From: Ctenosaura bakeri
Lineage: Eukaryota; Chordata; Lepidosauria; Squamata; Iguanidae
DNA: 64,000 nucleotides
Assembly (NCBI GenBank): GCA_948474755.1
Contig: CAOLHI010000491.1
Location: 1 to 64,000 of the forward strand
Direction: 5' to 3'
Of this stretch, positions 48,703 to 61,120 are shown one piece after another. The notes under the pieces were generated by a model. The model was not told the origin of the DNA. It did not search any database and saw only the letters and a program-made list of their open reading frames with translations. Every line of letters starts with the position of its first letter. Position 1 is the stretch's first letter. The position numbers and the translations under genes are program-made.

Positions 48703-50734
48703 TAATATGTTAGTTTTACAGAAAAGCATATGTCTAAATTAACTTTAATTTGGTACTTATAGAGAATGCATCATGTTAATAGCTGATTGTCAGCTCTGTG
48801 AGTCATAAACTTCAAGTGTCCCTTATTACTATTTTGAATACCTGACAACTTTGCCTGGCAAGCCTAGGTTAGCTTTCAGTAAACTGTAATAATAGTGAAA
48901 GAAAAAAATATATATTATTCATCATTTCAAACAAACAAACAAAAAAAGAATTCCCTCCATCCAAAAAAAGCCTACCCTAAAATTCTTCATAGCAATAAAT
49001 ACTAACTTGGAAGGAAACACCCCCTGACAACAAATAGCTTTTGCAAACTTGGGCTAATATAGTATTTTTTTAAAATAGGGAAGACTGTGTGCCTCTCCAA
49101 GAATTCATTTCCTTCATTTCCTGAGAAAGAGTGCTGCATCACTTCAGCAAGTTTTGTGGATTGTTCCCTTAATCCTGCAAATCTAAATGTTCAGAGCAGA
49201 GATACTTTGCAAGAACAAATAAACAGAGATTTTATCTGTATATGCTGGATTGTTCCCTGGATTTATAGTTTGTATTATATTAATGAAATTTCATTTAGCC
49301 ACAGTGCTGATGACCCAAAGCATCTTCCTAATTTGTAAATTAAGCATGCTGCTTCATTCATTACGCAAGCAGACTTTCTGCTTGATTCGTGAAATTGGCA
49401 ACATCTCCACCTTATTCATATAACTGCACAATTGAAACCAACATCTCTCTGCCTAATTCATTTAATATGCAGTGTTTCATCACAACATGAGAAAACTTCC
49501 ATGAAGTAAATTGAGTTACAAAAATAATTATTAAACAATCCAAGGCTTATACATTCCCTAAGAGGAGGAGGAAGCAAACATGCCATTTCAGAACAGAATC
49601 CTCAAACAGTTCCTCCTTGCTCCAGTTTGTTCTTCTCTCCTCTGCTTGTGGAACCAGTTAAGCTTTCACAGACATACTCTAAGGCTGGAATCTTCTTGAT
49701 GCCTTGTAACAGTGCAAGTAAAAGGTTTGCTAATATAATTCCTTCTTGTTGTTGTTTTTGGCATTGTACAGGAAACTATCCAGTATCTCCTTGCACAATG
49801 GTTTTCCCCAGACAACACAACAGCTGCCAGATGGTGCCAGATACTGTTTCCCTGGACTAAACAAACACTAATTGGCCAGGCAGGTGTATCAGAGAACTCT
49901 ATTTTGTTGTTGCCATTCTGGACCTCTTGTGCAAGTATGCTCATCAAGCTTTTTATATTCTGTTAGAGAACCTCAGTTTGAGTACAACCCCCAACCCAGG
50001 TGACCTGCATTATACATAAAAATACAGAAACACCATCCTTAAATCAACCAACCAGCTCACCAAAAGCAGGTATCCTTCACTATCCAGCAAGAAAGATACT
50101 GCAAACCTCAAATTTCCCTTTTTCTCAAGCTCAGATTTGTGCTGCTTTTGGAGAAACTCAGAAACAAAATCTCTCATCTGTTCCTTATCTCCTCAAAGCT
50201 GTAAGACAAGTGTGAGAAATCCCTGCCTCTCTTATTTGTGATCGCCATGCCTACCAGAAGACATTTGAGAGGGAAATGTATACCAATATTTTAAAAAGGT
50301 AGACAATGAAGCAATGACATGCAGACTTTATACAAAGAGAGGTTACATGTTGACAAACAATTTGTGACACCTGTAACAGAAGAGAAGGAGGGAAAATTAA
50401 CTTCCCCAAGAGAGACATTTTGTGAAGGCACCCAGAACAACATTCGTTCTCTTAGAGCTGAGTTGAATGATTTTCTGTGAAATGAAACACAGCCCTTTCT
50501 ATCTTGAGAGACACAAAGGGAGAGTTAAGAATCCAGTTTACAGTTTCCTTTGGAAAACAAATGATCTCCCTGGTTGGCAGAATAAGAGGCCATTCTGTTT
50601 CTTTTCCCATCATTATCTCTCATAAATGGAAAATCCAAACATTTCAATCAAATAAAAGATGCTACTTTAATCAATGTCATCTAAATAAATATCTACAATG
50701 TTCCCACAAAGCCTGGGAGTGGAAGTAAGCCTGA

Positions 50735-51250
50735 GAAGCAGGCCAGCCTTAACAACAGGTTGCAAAGGGATCCTAGAAGTTCTGGGTAAGAGAGGAACTG
50801 AATCCATTGGTGCATGGGAGGAGCTGAGCTTTCTAGAAAGGAGCTCTATAAAAGGGAATGGCTTACATTTTTGAGGCAGATTCCTTTAGGGACAGAAGGA
50901 TGGGGAGGTTGCTGATAAGAGTTTGGTTTTCCTCAAGGTCTAATAAGAGGCAGAGGAAAGACCAAATCACTTCTGAGTAAGTTAGAAACTGAGACCCTGA
51001 CTTAGGGATTAGGACTTTGAACAGGGGAAACCAAAGGTCTGAGTGGGAATGAAAGCTTTGTACCTGAATACTAGGTTGAGCTGAGGAAGCTGGCTAGACA
51101 TTTTGGAAGTTCTATTTTACCTGTATACACTTATAATACCCAATACCTTTTCCTTGTTTGTTATTTTAATAAAGACTACATTCTATTTTTATAATCTCTG
51201 ACTCAGCAGAGTACTTTTCTTCAGTTGTGTTTTGATGGAAACATGCTACC
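50735..51250 (+). mobile_element. Possible solo LTR
   Basis: A TATAAAAG box at 50847-50854 and an AATAAA signal at 51168-51173 are about 320 bases apart in otherwise unassigned sequence, followed by a T-rich segment. This is the layout of an LTR promoter and polyadenylation signal. The TG/CA borders and target duplication could not be fixed, and no gag/pol is adjacent. Confidence 0.3.
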
Positions 51251-51283
51251 ACAGATGAACAGGTTACTTATCTGTAACTGTGG

Positions 51284-51926
51284 TTCTTCGAGTAGGTATC
51301 TGTGAACTCACACAAATGAGTTCTCTAAGCCTGTGCAAAATGAAGTTTGAAACTTCTAGAGCTTAACGACAAACATATTGGTTGGAACCCCACCCATTTC
51401 CCCAGAGGCTATGAAGCTGAGTTCCTGCCTAAATTGTTAGTTCTTTTCTTCTGCTGCAGCAGCAGCATCTAGGAGCCTTCTATCCTTCAGTTAGTGGTCT
51501 CCTTTGGCTTCAACTTCAGACTGTTTTCCCAGTTTTCAGCTTGTCCCTCCCCAATCTTTTGGCTTAGATATTTGGCTTTAGTTTAAGCTTCTGGTTTGAC
51601 TCACAACTTCTCTCTTGCGTTTCTGGCCCTCTACAGCCTTCTTTAAGCACTGCATTTCTTGTGGTGGCAAGATACCGGACAAGAACAGCCACTCTAAGGG
51701 CCTCTTTTGCTTAGGGGAAGGGCATAATGTTGGGCATGTATCCACTGCCGCAACAGAAGAAAAGGAACTAATTGCTTAGACAGGAACCCGGCTTTATTAC
51801 TCTGGGGATGGGCGAAGTTCCTACCAAAATGCTTGTCACTAGGGTCTAGAAGTTTCCAAACATCACTCTGCGCAGGTGCAGAGAACCCATTTGTGTAAGT
51901 CACAGAGACCACAAAAAAGAATATCA
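51284..51926 (+). mobile_element. DIRS-like element with long inverted ends and gag zinc-motif remnant
   Basis: The left (51284-51395) and right (51815-51926) ends are inverted repeats of about 100 bases. Both contain ctgtga..(c/t)acacaaatg(a/g)gttctct and a gtttg(g)aaacttctaga block. Between them the plus strand encodes CISCGGKIPDKNSHSKGLFC and LGEGHNVG, a CxxC plus CLxxGH zinc-knuckle pattern of gag type. The interior is mostly deleted. The right end matches 14.09-14.26 kb and the left end matches 33.73 kb. I infer a DIRS-like retroelement; a DNA transposon with long inverted repeats is the alternative. Confidence 0.5.
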
Positions 51927-53429
51927 CATCATTTTGTGTAAGACCAGAGAGGCTTCACTCCTTCTGCACTAAGGTGATGGATTTGAGAGGGGAAAGCAGG
52001 GTTATAAGAAGGTGGAGGGGCAGGGCGCTATAAAGAGGCTTTGAAGGCAGCAACCATCTCCAGTCTTGAGAAAAGGAAAAGCAGGCCTGCCCCCTCCAAA
52101 ACAATTTTTTTTTTCATATAATAATATTGGACATTGCAGTTTTACAGATGAGAAGACACTTACAAATAAATTACTACTAATTCTCTACTGGGACAGAAAT
52201 GTCAGAACTTCCGAAGCAATAGTCATTGCCCTCTGATACAACATAAAACCTTCACAACATGTTAGCCATGTTCCTTAACACACTTCCTCTGAGCCACTGA
52301 TTTCTATATTCCCAGAGGAAAAGAACTCATCACTTTTTCCCTCTCTTTCTACTTTGAACCTCCCCCAGTTCAACCTGAGTAATTTAAAAAACTTGGCTCA
52401 AACAGGTGTGACATTTACAGAATAGACACTTCAAGCCTAAAACATCATCCCAACTCATTTTTCTAAAAAAATGTAGCCCAGATGACACATTTACTGCTGA
52501 AAGTGATTAAAAGACTGATTATTTGAAGAGGCCTGAGTAGATTTAATAGTAGGGAAATGGTTGTAAGGGAAGGAGGAATTTAAGGAAGATCACCTTAAAT
52601 TATTTGCCAACAATAATTATATAAATGTGCAGAGATGATTTTGTAAATTATTGACACACTGAAAATATATATATATTCCTTCCAAAATTATTATTGTAAT
52701 TTAAAGCCTCTATCAGATTTACAAAACCATACAACTCACTGAAGTATTATATGAGCACAGAGATTTTCAGTCACAAAATGAACACTTAACGCTCAAAATC
52801 AATGCACTGAAACCAATGAAACTTACGACTGGTTCACATGCTACAAGTCTCCTATTTGCAAACAGCCACAGTGCTTTCCTGGAGATGCACATGCTTGTAA
52901 TGGCATGAGAACTTGTGAACTCTGTTGCAACTTCAGAGTGATTATTACAGCTGGAAATATCATTGTCCTCTGGCAAACATGAAAAGTGACCAGCTTCCCT
53001 CTCAATTTTAAAGCTAGAGAGGTGAGTGGTGACTCTCCTTGTAGTTGTCTGGATTACCCCCATCCCTTCCCAACCTTCAGAAAGTGGTTGACAGTCCTTC
53101 ATTGCCAGTCAACAATGGCTCAAACCTCACAATTTCTACACACCCTTTCTCTTGAGAAGAGTCAGGTGGAGAGCATTTGATGTCACTTTCTGGATTGTGG
53201 AGCATGCCCTATGCCTATAGGCAGAAAGTGCCAGAAGGAGCAGTTAGAGGTGAAACAAACACAGCTAGTCAAAGGAGTTTATCAAGGTTGAAGAGTGGTA
53301 CAGTAACAAAGCCTCAGCCATTCTAGAATCCAGCAGTAACAATAACTGATGCCACAAGACAAAGAAATATACACTAAAAGCCAGTCCAGACATCAATAAT
53401 CCAAATACATTCAATAGCAAGAGCAATAG

Positions 53430-53633
53430 TATGTGTATTTCTATACCACTTATCAACTAAGTGCTCTCTAAGCAGTTTACAATGTGTTAGCTAATTGACT
53501 CCAACAAGCTGGGTACTCATTTTACCAACGGGTGGAAGGATGGAAGGCTGAGTCAACCTGGAGCCCAGCAGGATTGAACTCACAACCTTGTGGCTGCAGT
53601 ATCAGCATTTAACCACTGTGCCACCAGGGCTCC
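53430..53633 (-). mobile_element. tRNA-derived SINE, same family as 19.63 kb
   Basis: Reverse complement begins gagccctggtggcacagtgg (A box), then an attB-like B box region (tgagttcaatcc), then ggctgactcagccttcc-type body. It ends near ctaagtggtatagaaatac. This is the most complete 5' end of the family in the window. The 3' A/T-rich tail is absent or worn. Confidence 0.85.
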
Positions 53634-55335
53634 TGGTGGTGCAGTGTAGGAGGAAACACACAAAGCCAGGAAGAATTAAAAGCTGAGAATAACAAAAAGT
53701 CCCAGAACTGCAGTGGGATTTATAGCAGTCTGATCTTGGAACACCAGGTGCGTGACTGCTCAGTGTTTCTTATTTAAGAGACATTGGCTCCTCCTCCTCC
53801 TCTGCTGTTTCTTGTCATGGTTACAATCTGCAAAGGATGATGTCTCCTCAGTATCCTTCAACTCCAGCTAAGGTGAACACCAATCCTGCTAAGATTTCAC
53901 ATTGGCTTCATCAACCACTAGCTGATCAGATTTGGGAGAATCCATCATCTGAAACCAAAGACTTTTCAGTGAGCAGCTTCATGCAGCAGCACTCTATAGC
54001 ACATGTATCTCCAAGCTTTGCCAAGAGAAAGGGCAGGAGAAGCATCAATTTATTGGAATTTCCAATTCCCTCCAGAAATACAGAAAGGGGACAGGGGAAT
54101 GTTGTTGTTGTTTTTTAACTTGGCACAAATTCTGTACTGTGGTGTTAATGCCTATCAGGTCTTTCTAGACCTGTCTTGAATTTTTTTTTGATTTCTCATA
54201 TAAAATAAAAGAAAACCTATGCAGGATCAGATTAAAAACCTGTGCTGTTTAGCACTGTTTTCCAAAAAGCCCAATAGGTGCCCGTAGGAAGGCTGTAAAC
54301 AGGATATGAGCATAGTATGAGTATTGCACTTATTTTCATTCATACAATGCCTTGAGTCTCAGGATTTTCTTGGAGGGCGGGGGATACATAAAACTAATAG
54401 TAATAGTACTAACGGTAGCCCCTTCCTATCTCAAGCAATGACTATTCTGAAGCAAACTAGAGAAATAAATCAAATTGGGCTATTTGAACTGATTCTCGCT
54501 CTTAAATAAGTGTGGTTATGTTTAGCAAACCCTTTTCAATTATGTCAATAACTGTTATTTTTACCTATGCATTGTATCATAAGGTAACTGATTATTCACA
54601 TGATACAGTAGCCATGCAGCAAATAAAGAATATACAGGAGAAAAAATACATACAGGAGAAACAAAACAAAGAAACAAAAATCCAGTGTTTTCAGTCTATA
54701 ACCGCTACAAGTATTACAAAAAGCCATGCAGGGCACAAGTGAAGATTCATATAACAAAATAATTCTTGTTTCAGCTGAATGAACTGAATGAAGTGCTGAC
54801 AGTACCCAAACACCATTCTTCATTCTTTAAATAATTTATCTGCAGTAGAAATCAATGAAAATCTAATCGTATTCTGTTGTATCTGAAACAAACCAGTGGA
54901 AGCTCAGCTCAGACAGTGCTACTCCCCACTCCGTATGTATGTAAGAGAACAAGGTTCCATAAGTGACAAAGATATGGCTGACAGGAGAAAATCTTACAAG
55001 CAGAAAAACTGATAAAGCATTTTCTCATATTTTTGGTATCAAGACAATAATGACACGTTTACGAGTACCAAACATTTACAGGAATACCAGATTTATAGAA
55101 TACTTAGCCATTTTTGTCCACTAAATAGAATGATAACTTGCTTAGCTTCCATATGGGGAGTAAGATGTTTTAGCACTTTTTTTTTAATGACCCTGTAAGT
55201 ATAGTTTTCAGATAGCACTCATGGCAGTATATTAAAGCCATTTTTAACATGCGCAAAACTATTATTTCTTACCCACCTCTCCCTATGGATCAAGGCAAGG
55301 AAAACAACTGATCAAAATACAATAGATTGACACAT

Positions 55336-55521
55336 TTTTTATTTTTTATTTATTTTTATTTACTTATTTATTTGTATCCCGCCTCTCCATATAGATCGAG
55401 GCGGTGAACAATTTAGCATGTATTTCGAAACATTTTTCTATACATGCCCCCAACAAGCTGGGTACTCATTTTACCAACCTGCGAAAGGATGGAAGGCTGA
55501 GTCAACCTTGGGGCCCGGCAG
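55336..55521 (-). mobile_element. tRNA-derived SINE, 5'-truncated
   Basis: Reverse complement shares the body (ccaaggttgactcagccttc, gtaaaatgagtacccagctt) and the end cgcctcgatctatatggaga...gggatacaaataaataag with the 19.63 kb copy. It stops before the pol III boxes. Confidence 0.85.
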
Positions 55522-55929
55522 CCTCAGTTAAAAAACACATGACATCAGTTAAAAGAGCATATAAAACCAATACACTGCATCGTTCAGATTTATGGGAGTT
55601 AAGTTCCAGGACCCCCTTTGAATTCCAAAAAATGCAAATGATCATGTCCCATATTATTAAATGATAACAACGTGCAGGTGGATGCATCCACATTCACATC
55701 ACCACCATTTTAAATATAGGACGTGACATCCCAAGGTCAGTGGAAATCAGAACCAAAGCTTGCAGACCCAAAGAGTCCACTGTACATATATACATACATA
55801 CTAAAATCTATTAATTCTTACTTTAAAACTTATAATTTAAAAACCATCTGGATATTGCTGGAAAGGCTAGCCTTTACAGCTGTTTTGAACTCAAGCAGTG
55901 TCTCTAGCTGATAAGATTCTATGATCTGG

Positions 55930-56760
55930 GCGCAGCTGAAGAAAATGTCTTCTGGTTGTCAGCCTTCTTTTGGATGATTAAAGTAAACATGCCAGAGGAC
56001 CTGTGTGTAGGTTAGCATAGATGCAAACCATGTAGGGCTTTCACAGTAACAACCAACACTTTGTGCCTTGCCTGGAAACTAACTGACAGTCAGTGGAGTT
56101 ATTTTAATCTTGATGTAATCTGGCTGCCGCGTTTTCAATTAACTCAAGTTGCCATACTTGGTACAAAGATAAACCAATATACAGAGCACTGAAGAAGCCC
56201 AGCCTTGAGATTACCAGTATGTACACTACCACCTTTAGATTTTCTGGCACTAGGAAGAGGTGCAGCTTGTGTAAGAGGTGAAGCTGATAGTAAGCGCTCT
56301 TGCCTTCATATCTACCTAGGCTGTCAGTCTTTTGGGAGAGTGTAATCCCCATACAGGAGTGGTTGACGCCCCTTTAAACCCAGCTTAGGACCCTTGCCAT
56401 TAAGCACCTCTATCTTCTCCAGATTCAGCTTCAAGTTTTTTTTCCTCACCAGCTCATTACCTCCTCCAGGCATTCATTCAGAGGAGACACATTATGCTTA
56501 GCTGATGCTATTCTTGAAGGCATGGAGAAGTATATTTGGGTGTCATTGGCATACTGGCAACACCCCACTCATGTCTCCAAATAATCTCCCTTGGTGGTTT
56601 CATGTGGATGTCAAATGGCAGTGGGCACAGAGTGTACCTCTGTCATATGCCACATAACAGCTCCTTTTTTTGAGCAGCTTAATCTAAGCATTATCATCTG
56701 AAATCTATATGAGAGACAGGACCAGAATCACTGAAGCAAGTATCCACACCATTCCCAAAT
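55930..56760 (-). mobile_element. Decayed L2 LINE, reverse-transcriptase region
   Basis: Minus-strand frames preserve L2 ORF2 motifs: LPFDIHMKPPREIIWRHEW near 56.6 kb, YADDTQIYF-like worn to MPMTPKYTS near 56.53 kb, then SRLGFFSALYIGLSLYQVWQ and LELIENAAARL at 56.1-56.35 kb. Many stops and shifts. It is in the same orientation as ATRNL1. Confidence 0.7.
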
Positions 56761-58033
56761 CATCCTCCCTGCCAAGTAGAAAAAATACTTTGCAAGATGT
56801 AAGAATATTTTACACATTCTTTTGTAGAAGCTGCCATCCACCACCGTCTCTAGATGTGGAACAACACTAGGATATTCAACATACTACCAAGAATCTAAGG
56901 GATGGCCAGGTTGCAAACCCACCTTCTGATAGGAAACCCACACAGAAACACAATATTAGGAAAAAATATTAGGGGGAAAAAAACACAAGTTCCCACCACT
57001 AAAGGTGAGCTCACTTCTGAGAAATGCCTCAAACTGTTCCTTTCCCTTAGAAAACCCAGTGGTTTCTCCCAGTTTCTCTGCATATAATTAGGACGGAGAA
57101 TGTGAGGAGATTTTTGTGCTCAAGAGTCTAAACAAGGGCCTTTGGGATTTTTTCCCCCAGTGGTATTTTAGCTCTCACCCTTGAAAATGGTAAAGGTGGT
57201 ATTTCTGCAAGGATAATAATATATAACAATAGCCGTCAGTTTTGAAAATGCCTTTGAAATAAAAGTTACCAGGATAATTGATTAATAGATGAAATTTGCT
57301 CACAGGCAATCCTAAATGGACAGAAGCTCAATTGTTACTCTGCAAATATATACATGCATGCAGTACTTTTGAGGTTCTGAAAGGGATGAAGCATTCATGA
57401 GGAGTTTCTAAAAGCATACTAATAAATGTAAATCCAGTTGATAGAACATGGTTGCACTGTACCTGCATTAGAAAATGAGGCACAAAATGAGACTCACAAT
57501 AAGACCACCAGTTCTTAGCATTTGTCTTTAACTTTGTCTTCTTGCCTTTCCACAAAATATTTCTTTGTAACATAAACATGTAGAAAGACAGCAGAAAGAC
57601 TGGATTCCTGATGGCAAACACAGAAGTTTGACATAGAACAACAGTATACAAATAGGCTCTTTGCTGAAAGTCAGAAAGTGGAATCGGTGGCCACAGTCCA
57701 TCTCCCATTTTCCATGTGTGTGTTATTCATGAATTGTTATAGGAAAATTGCTTCTGTCCTCCTGTAGATGTAAATTATCTGCATGAGAGGCCAGAATCTA
57801 CTTGATCAAAAATGTTTGCCAAATGCACTCAGTCTTGAGATATCAAAGAAACCCAGCACCTTCATCAAATCCACCAAATGTCACAATATGTTTTTCATCC
57901 AGCTGCCATTAGACTCTACCCCGACAGCACTGAGATCCAGTCACTGAACTCCCAGGAGCTTTCAAGGACTGTTTCGTCTCTTTAAATCTCAAGGTCTGAC
58001 CAGCAGGTGCCCAATTAAGATAAACATGTAGTG

Positions 58034-58209
58034 ATTGTTGTATGCTTTCAAATTGTTTCCGACTTACGGCAACCTTAAAGCAAACCTATCATGGGGGTTT
58101 CTGGGGTTGAGGTGTGCAACACACCCAGAGGGTTTCCATGACTAGTAGAGAAACAAATCCTGGTCTCCAGGGTCCGTAGTCAAACGCTCAAACCTACACC
58201 ATGTTGGGT
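58034..58209 (-). mobile_element. tRNA-derived SINE with BovB-type tail
   Basis: Reverse complement of the 43.70 kb family. gttgtatgctttcaaattgtttccgacttacggcaacctt (58038-58076) is the tail. gagaaacaaatcctggtctccagggtcc holds the B-box region, and ctcaaacctacaccatgttg is the 5' head. Confidence 0.8.
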
Positions 58210-59829
58210 CTCAAGATAACCATATGTCTTCTTTTATGGAAGAGAATCCTCTATCTGAAGGAATGGCAGAGGGCAGGCTCTCTTCTGAAGGTATGTTCTG
58301 TTTGAAGGGATGTCAAATCCAAGTATGATTTGTTAGGAAATCTGGTACTTTGATGTTGCCTGTTCATAGCATCTGTACACATAGCAAAAAGCAACAAGCC
58401 ACTCAGTGACAGTACAGGTTAGATGTACTGTAATTCTCTTTCTATTACAATAATTATTTCTAATGTTGCATCTGTACACATGAATTAGCATATGCAATTT
58501 TAGGAAAATTGGTTCCTCTTCTGTGGTAATTAACATCTTCTTTTTCAAGAATGTGTGATCTGCCATCCTATGAAGGATAACTGTTCAAACCTCTCTTATG
58601 CAAAGCAGAAGGGCCCCTAACACACTCACTAACCTAAGTTTGTCTAATCATGTTCAGCAAGCGTATCATCGAGGTCAAGGCTTTATTGACTTGTACTCAA
58701 AGAAAACTGAAGACCAAGAAATTTTCACTTTAAGCTCTTTATTTGTACAGTGAAAGTGTATCTGAACCAAGTAGCACTAGAGTGAGGTGATATAATGTCA
58801 TGACCAAAAACTGCAGGAAGGAAGAGTAGAATCATGAATTCCTGCAACTGTGGCAGATTCAGTTACCTCCTGTAAAAATAATATAAGGAAAGGAACAGTG
58901 TGGGTTCTAAGAAAAGCCATGTTTCAAAGTGTAAAGGAAAGGTGTAAAGGAACTGCTTGTGCTAGTTAAATGGTAATATTACTTTTACTTGATTATAAAC
59001 TTAAGAACTGTATTATTAACAATGCATTATTATTTAACAATTGCATTATTTAAAAGAAGTGGCTTTTAATCTCTTCTCAAAAAAATGATTGTTCTTCTAA
59101 AATTAACTTAAATAAACAATCAAATCAAATAATTATGAAGCCATTGTGAGTCCCTCTCATGCTGAGAGAATAGGAGTGAAAATGGAACAGCAAAAGCTAA
59201 GATAAGCTTTCTTTCTAGGAACTGGGAAAAAAATTCTTGTACTGATGGAGGAACCACTGTTGCTGCTCCTTTGACTATTTCTAGATGTAAAACAAGCAGA
59301 AAAATAATTAACTTTCAATGACAATTACCAAAATAAAAAAAATAGCAAGGGTTGAAGTTGGTGCAATCACTGTTTAGAAACAACATTCTTAAGATACACA
59401 GCCAAATACAAACATTTGTCTAAGATTATTAACTAAATAGCAATCTGTATAGTAAGAACTGGACATCTCTTGCATAATTTAAACTGGACACTAAAAGAAG
59501 AAGCATCTTTTACTGGGATGTTCTTAAACAACTAGCCACTGTGCTGAAGCTTAGTAAATGTCTATTATAAAAGCTGAAATAATCTGAGTAATCAGTAATC
59601 ATAGTGAAATTGCCATAGCCATCTAGCAAGGATGTTTATATTTATATTACAAATATTGAGACAGATATAGAGGGGTGCAATGATACAAGGCACTGTGACT
59701 TAACAGCTTATAAGAGACAAGTGAACAGCATCACCCTTCCTGCACTGCTCCCATCTTTGAATTTTTATAAGCTCTACTTCCATTTGGGTATTGCTGTGGT
59801 TGGCAGGCCCTAAATACTCTAAAGGCATC

Positions 59830-60312
59830 ATATCTTGTCTGACAAGGAAGCTAAGCAGGGTCAGCTCTGGTTGGTATTTGCATGGGAGACCACCAAAGAA
59901 CACCAGATGCTATAAAGCTATACTTCAGAGGAACAAGCTGACAAAATCACCCATGGAGTATTCCTTGCCTAAGAACACCCTAAGAAATTCATGGGGTTGC
60001 TACAAGGTGACAGGTGACCTGAAGGAGCATGTGAATGCATACATACACACACACACAAACAACACACACAGATTCTTTAGTTTCAAACCCTTCAAAACAT
60101 ACTATCCACTGAAAAAGGAGGATAGTAAAAAGGGGGGGGGACAGAAAACTAAATAGAGTGGTTTGGAAGCAAATTTTTTCACATAATTATTAAATACTGT
60201 GAACAATTATGTGAACTGTGTACTGTGTAAATATGCTAGAACATCATGAAGGAACATGCAGCTGTTTCTATTTATCTGCAAAAAGAATGCTAATTCTAAA
60301 GCCATTTTCTAC
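59830..60312 (+). mobile_element. 5S-headed composite repeat, copy 2 (uninterrupted)
   Basis: The 5S-derived head (tgtctgacaaggaagctaag, cagggtcagctctggttgg, gcatgggagaccacc) leads into the SINE body (tccttgcctaagaacaccct), a CA run (60040-60072), then tttagtttcaaacccttcaa, ctatccactgaaaaaggagg, and a distal part (atgtgaactgtgtactgtgt ... aagccattttct). It runs parallel to 44285-45278 but lacks the Tigger-like insertion. Confidence 0.8.
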
Positions 60313-60637
60313 TTCTACTACTTGAAGGCACATACAGATACATACACACACATTGCAGCAGTTATCTCTATCTTCTCCCCTGTCTACCCAGCCACTTACT
60401 CAGGGATACCAGAACAGCCAATGAGAACAAATACAAGAAACTGAGAGAGGGAAAGCATTTGGAGCCACCCAGGCAGGTAGGGATCTCAAACAAAAGTGGC
60501 CATGGGAAACAGGGTGAGGTTGAGTCAAACAGCTAATTAGATTAGAGTGTCCAGACTCCAGTGAGACTGTTCCCTTGGGAATTCTGGGAAGAATAGCAGG
60601 ATTGCTGGATCTTGTTACACTTCAGTCTATCTGGGAA

Positions 60638-60848
60638 CATTCACACTACACAGTTACAGCATTCAGATCCTACTTTTAACTGCCATGGCTGCATCCTATG
60701 GAATCCTGGGGTTTACAGCTGTGTGAGGCACTAGAGTCCTCTGGCAAGCAATTCTAAATGTGCAATGAAACTACAAATCCCAGGATTCCATAGATGGAGC
60801 AATTGCAACTAAAGTGGAATTGTGGTGCTGTAACTGTGCAGTGTGAAG
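60638..60848. mobile_element. Palindromic MITE related to the 32.73 kb family
   Basis: Ends cattcacactacacagttacagc and the reverse complement of gctgtaactgtgcagtgtgaag are inverted repeats. Nested arms contain cctatggaatcctggggttt and aaatcccaggattccata. The interior differs from the 32.73 kb copy, so it is a sister family sharing the tatggaatcctggg core. Confidence 0.8.
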
Positions 60849-61120
60849 GGGGATAACAGGAAGACGTAAGAAACAAAAAGCTCTTTCTTCTCTCCTTCAG
60901 TCCACACATTGCTGATCTCAACAGTTTCAGCTGCACAGGATGATTTGTAGCCTGATAGTCAAGGTGAGTCCCATGCCCAAATAGGTATGACAAGAGAAAA
61001 ACATTGCTTTCCTTCTTGTCTTCCCTCTGCCAATGAAGGAGAATAAAAAATATGCTTGGGTGATTTATGTCTATTTACTTTACTTCCCCCTTCAAACTCA
61101 GAGGTCATTTTATTATTTAT

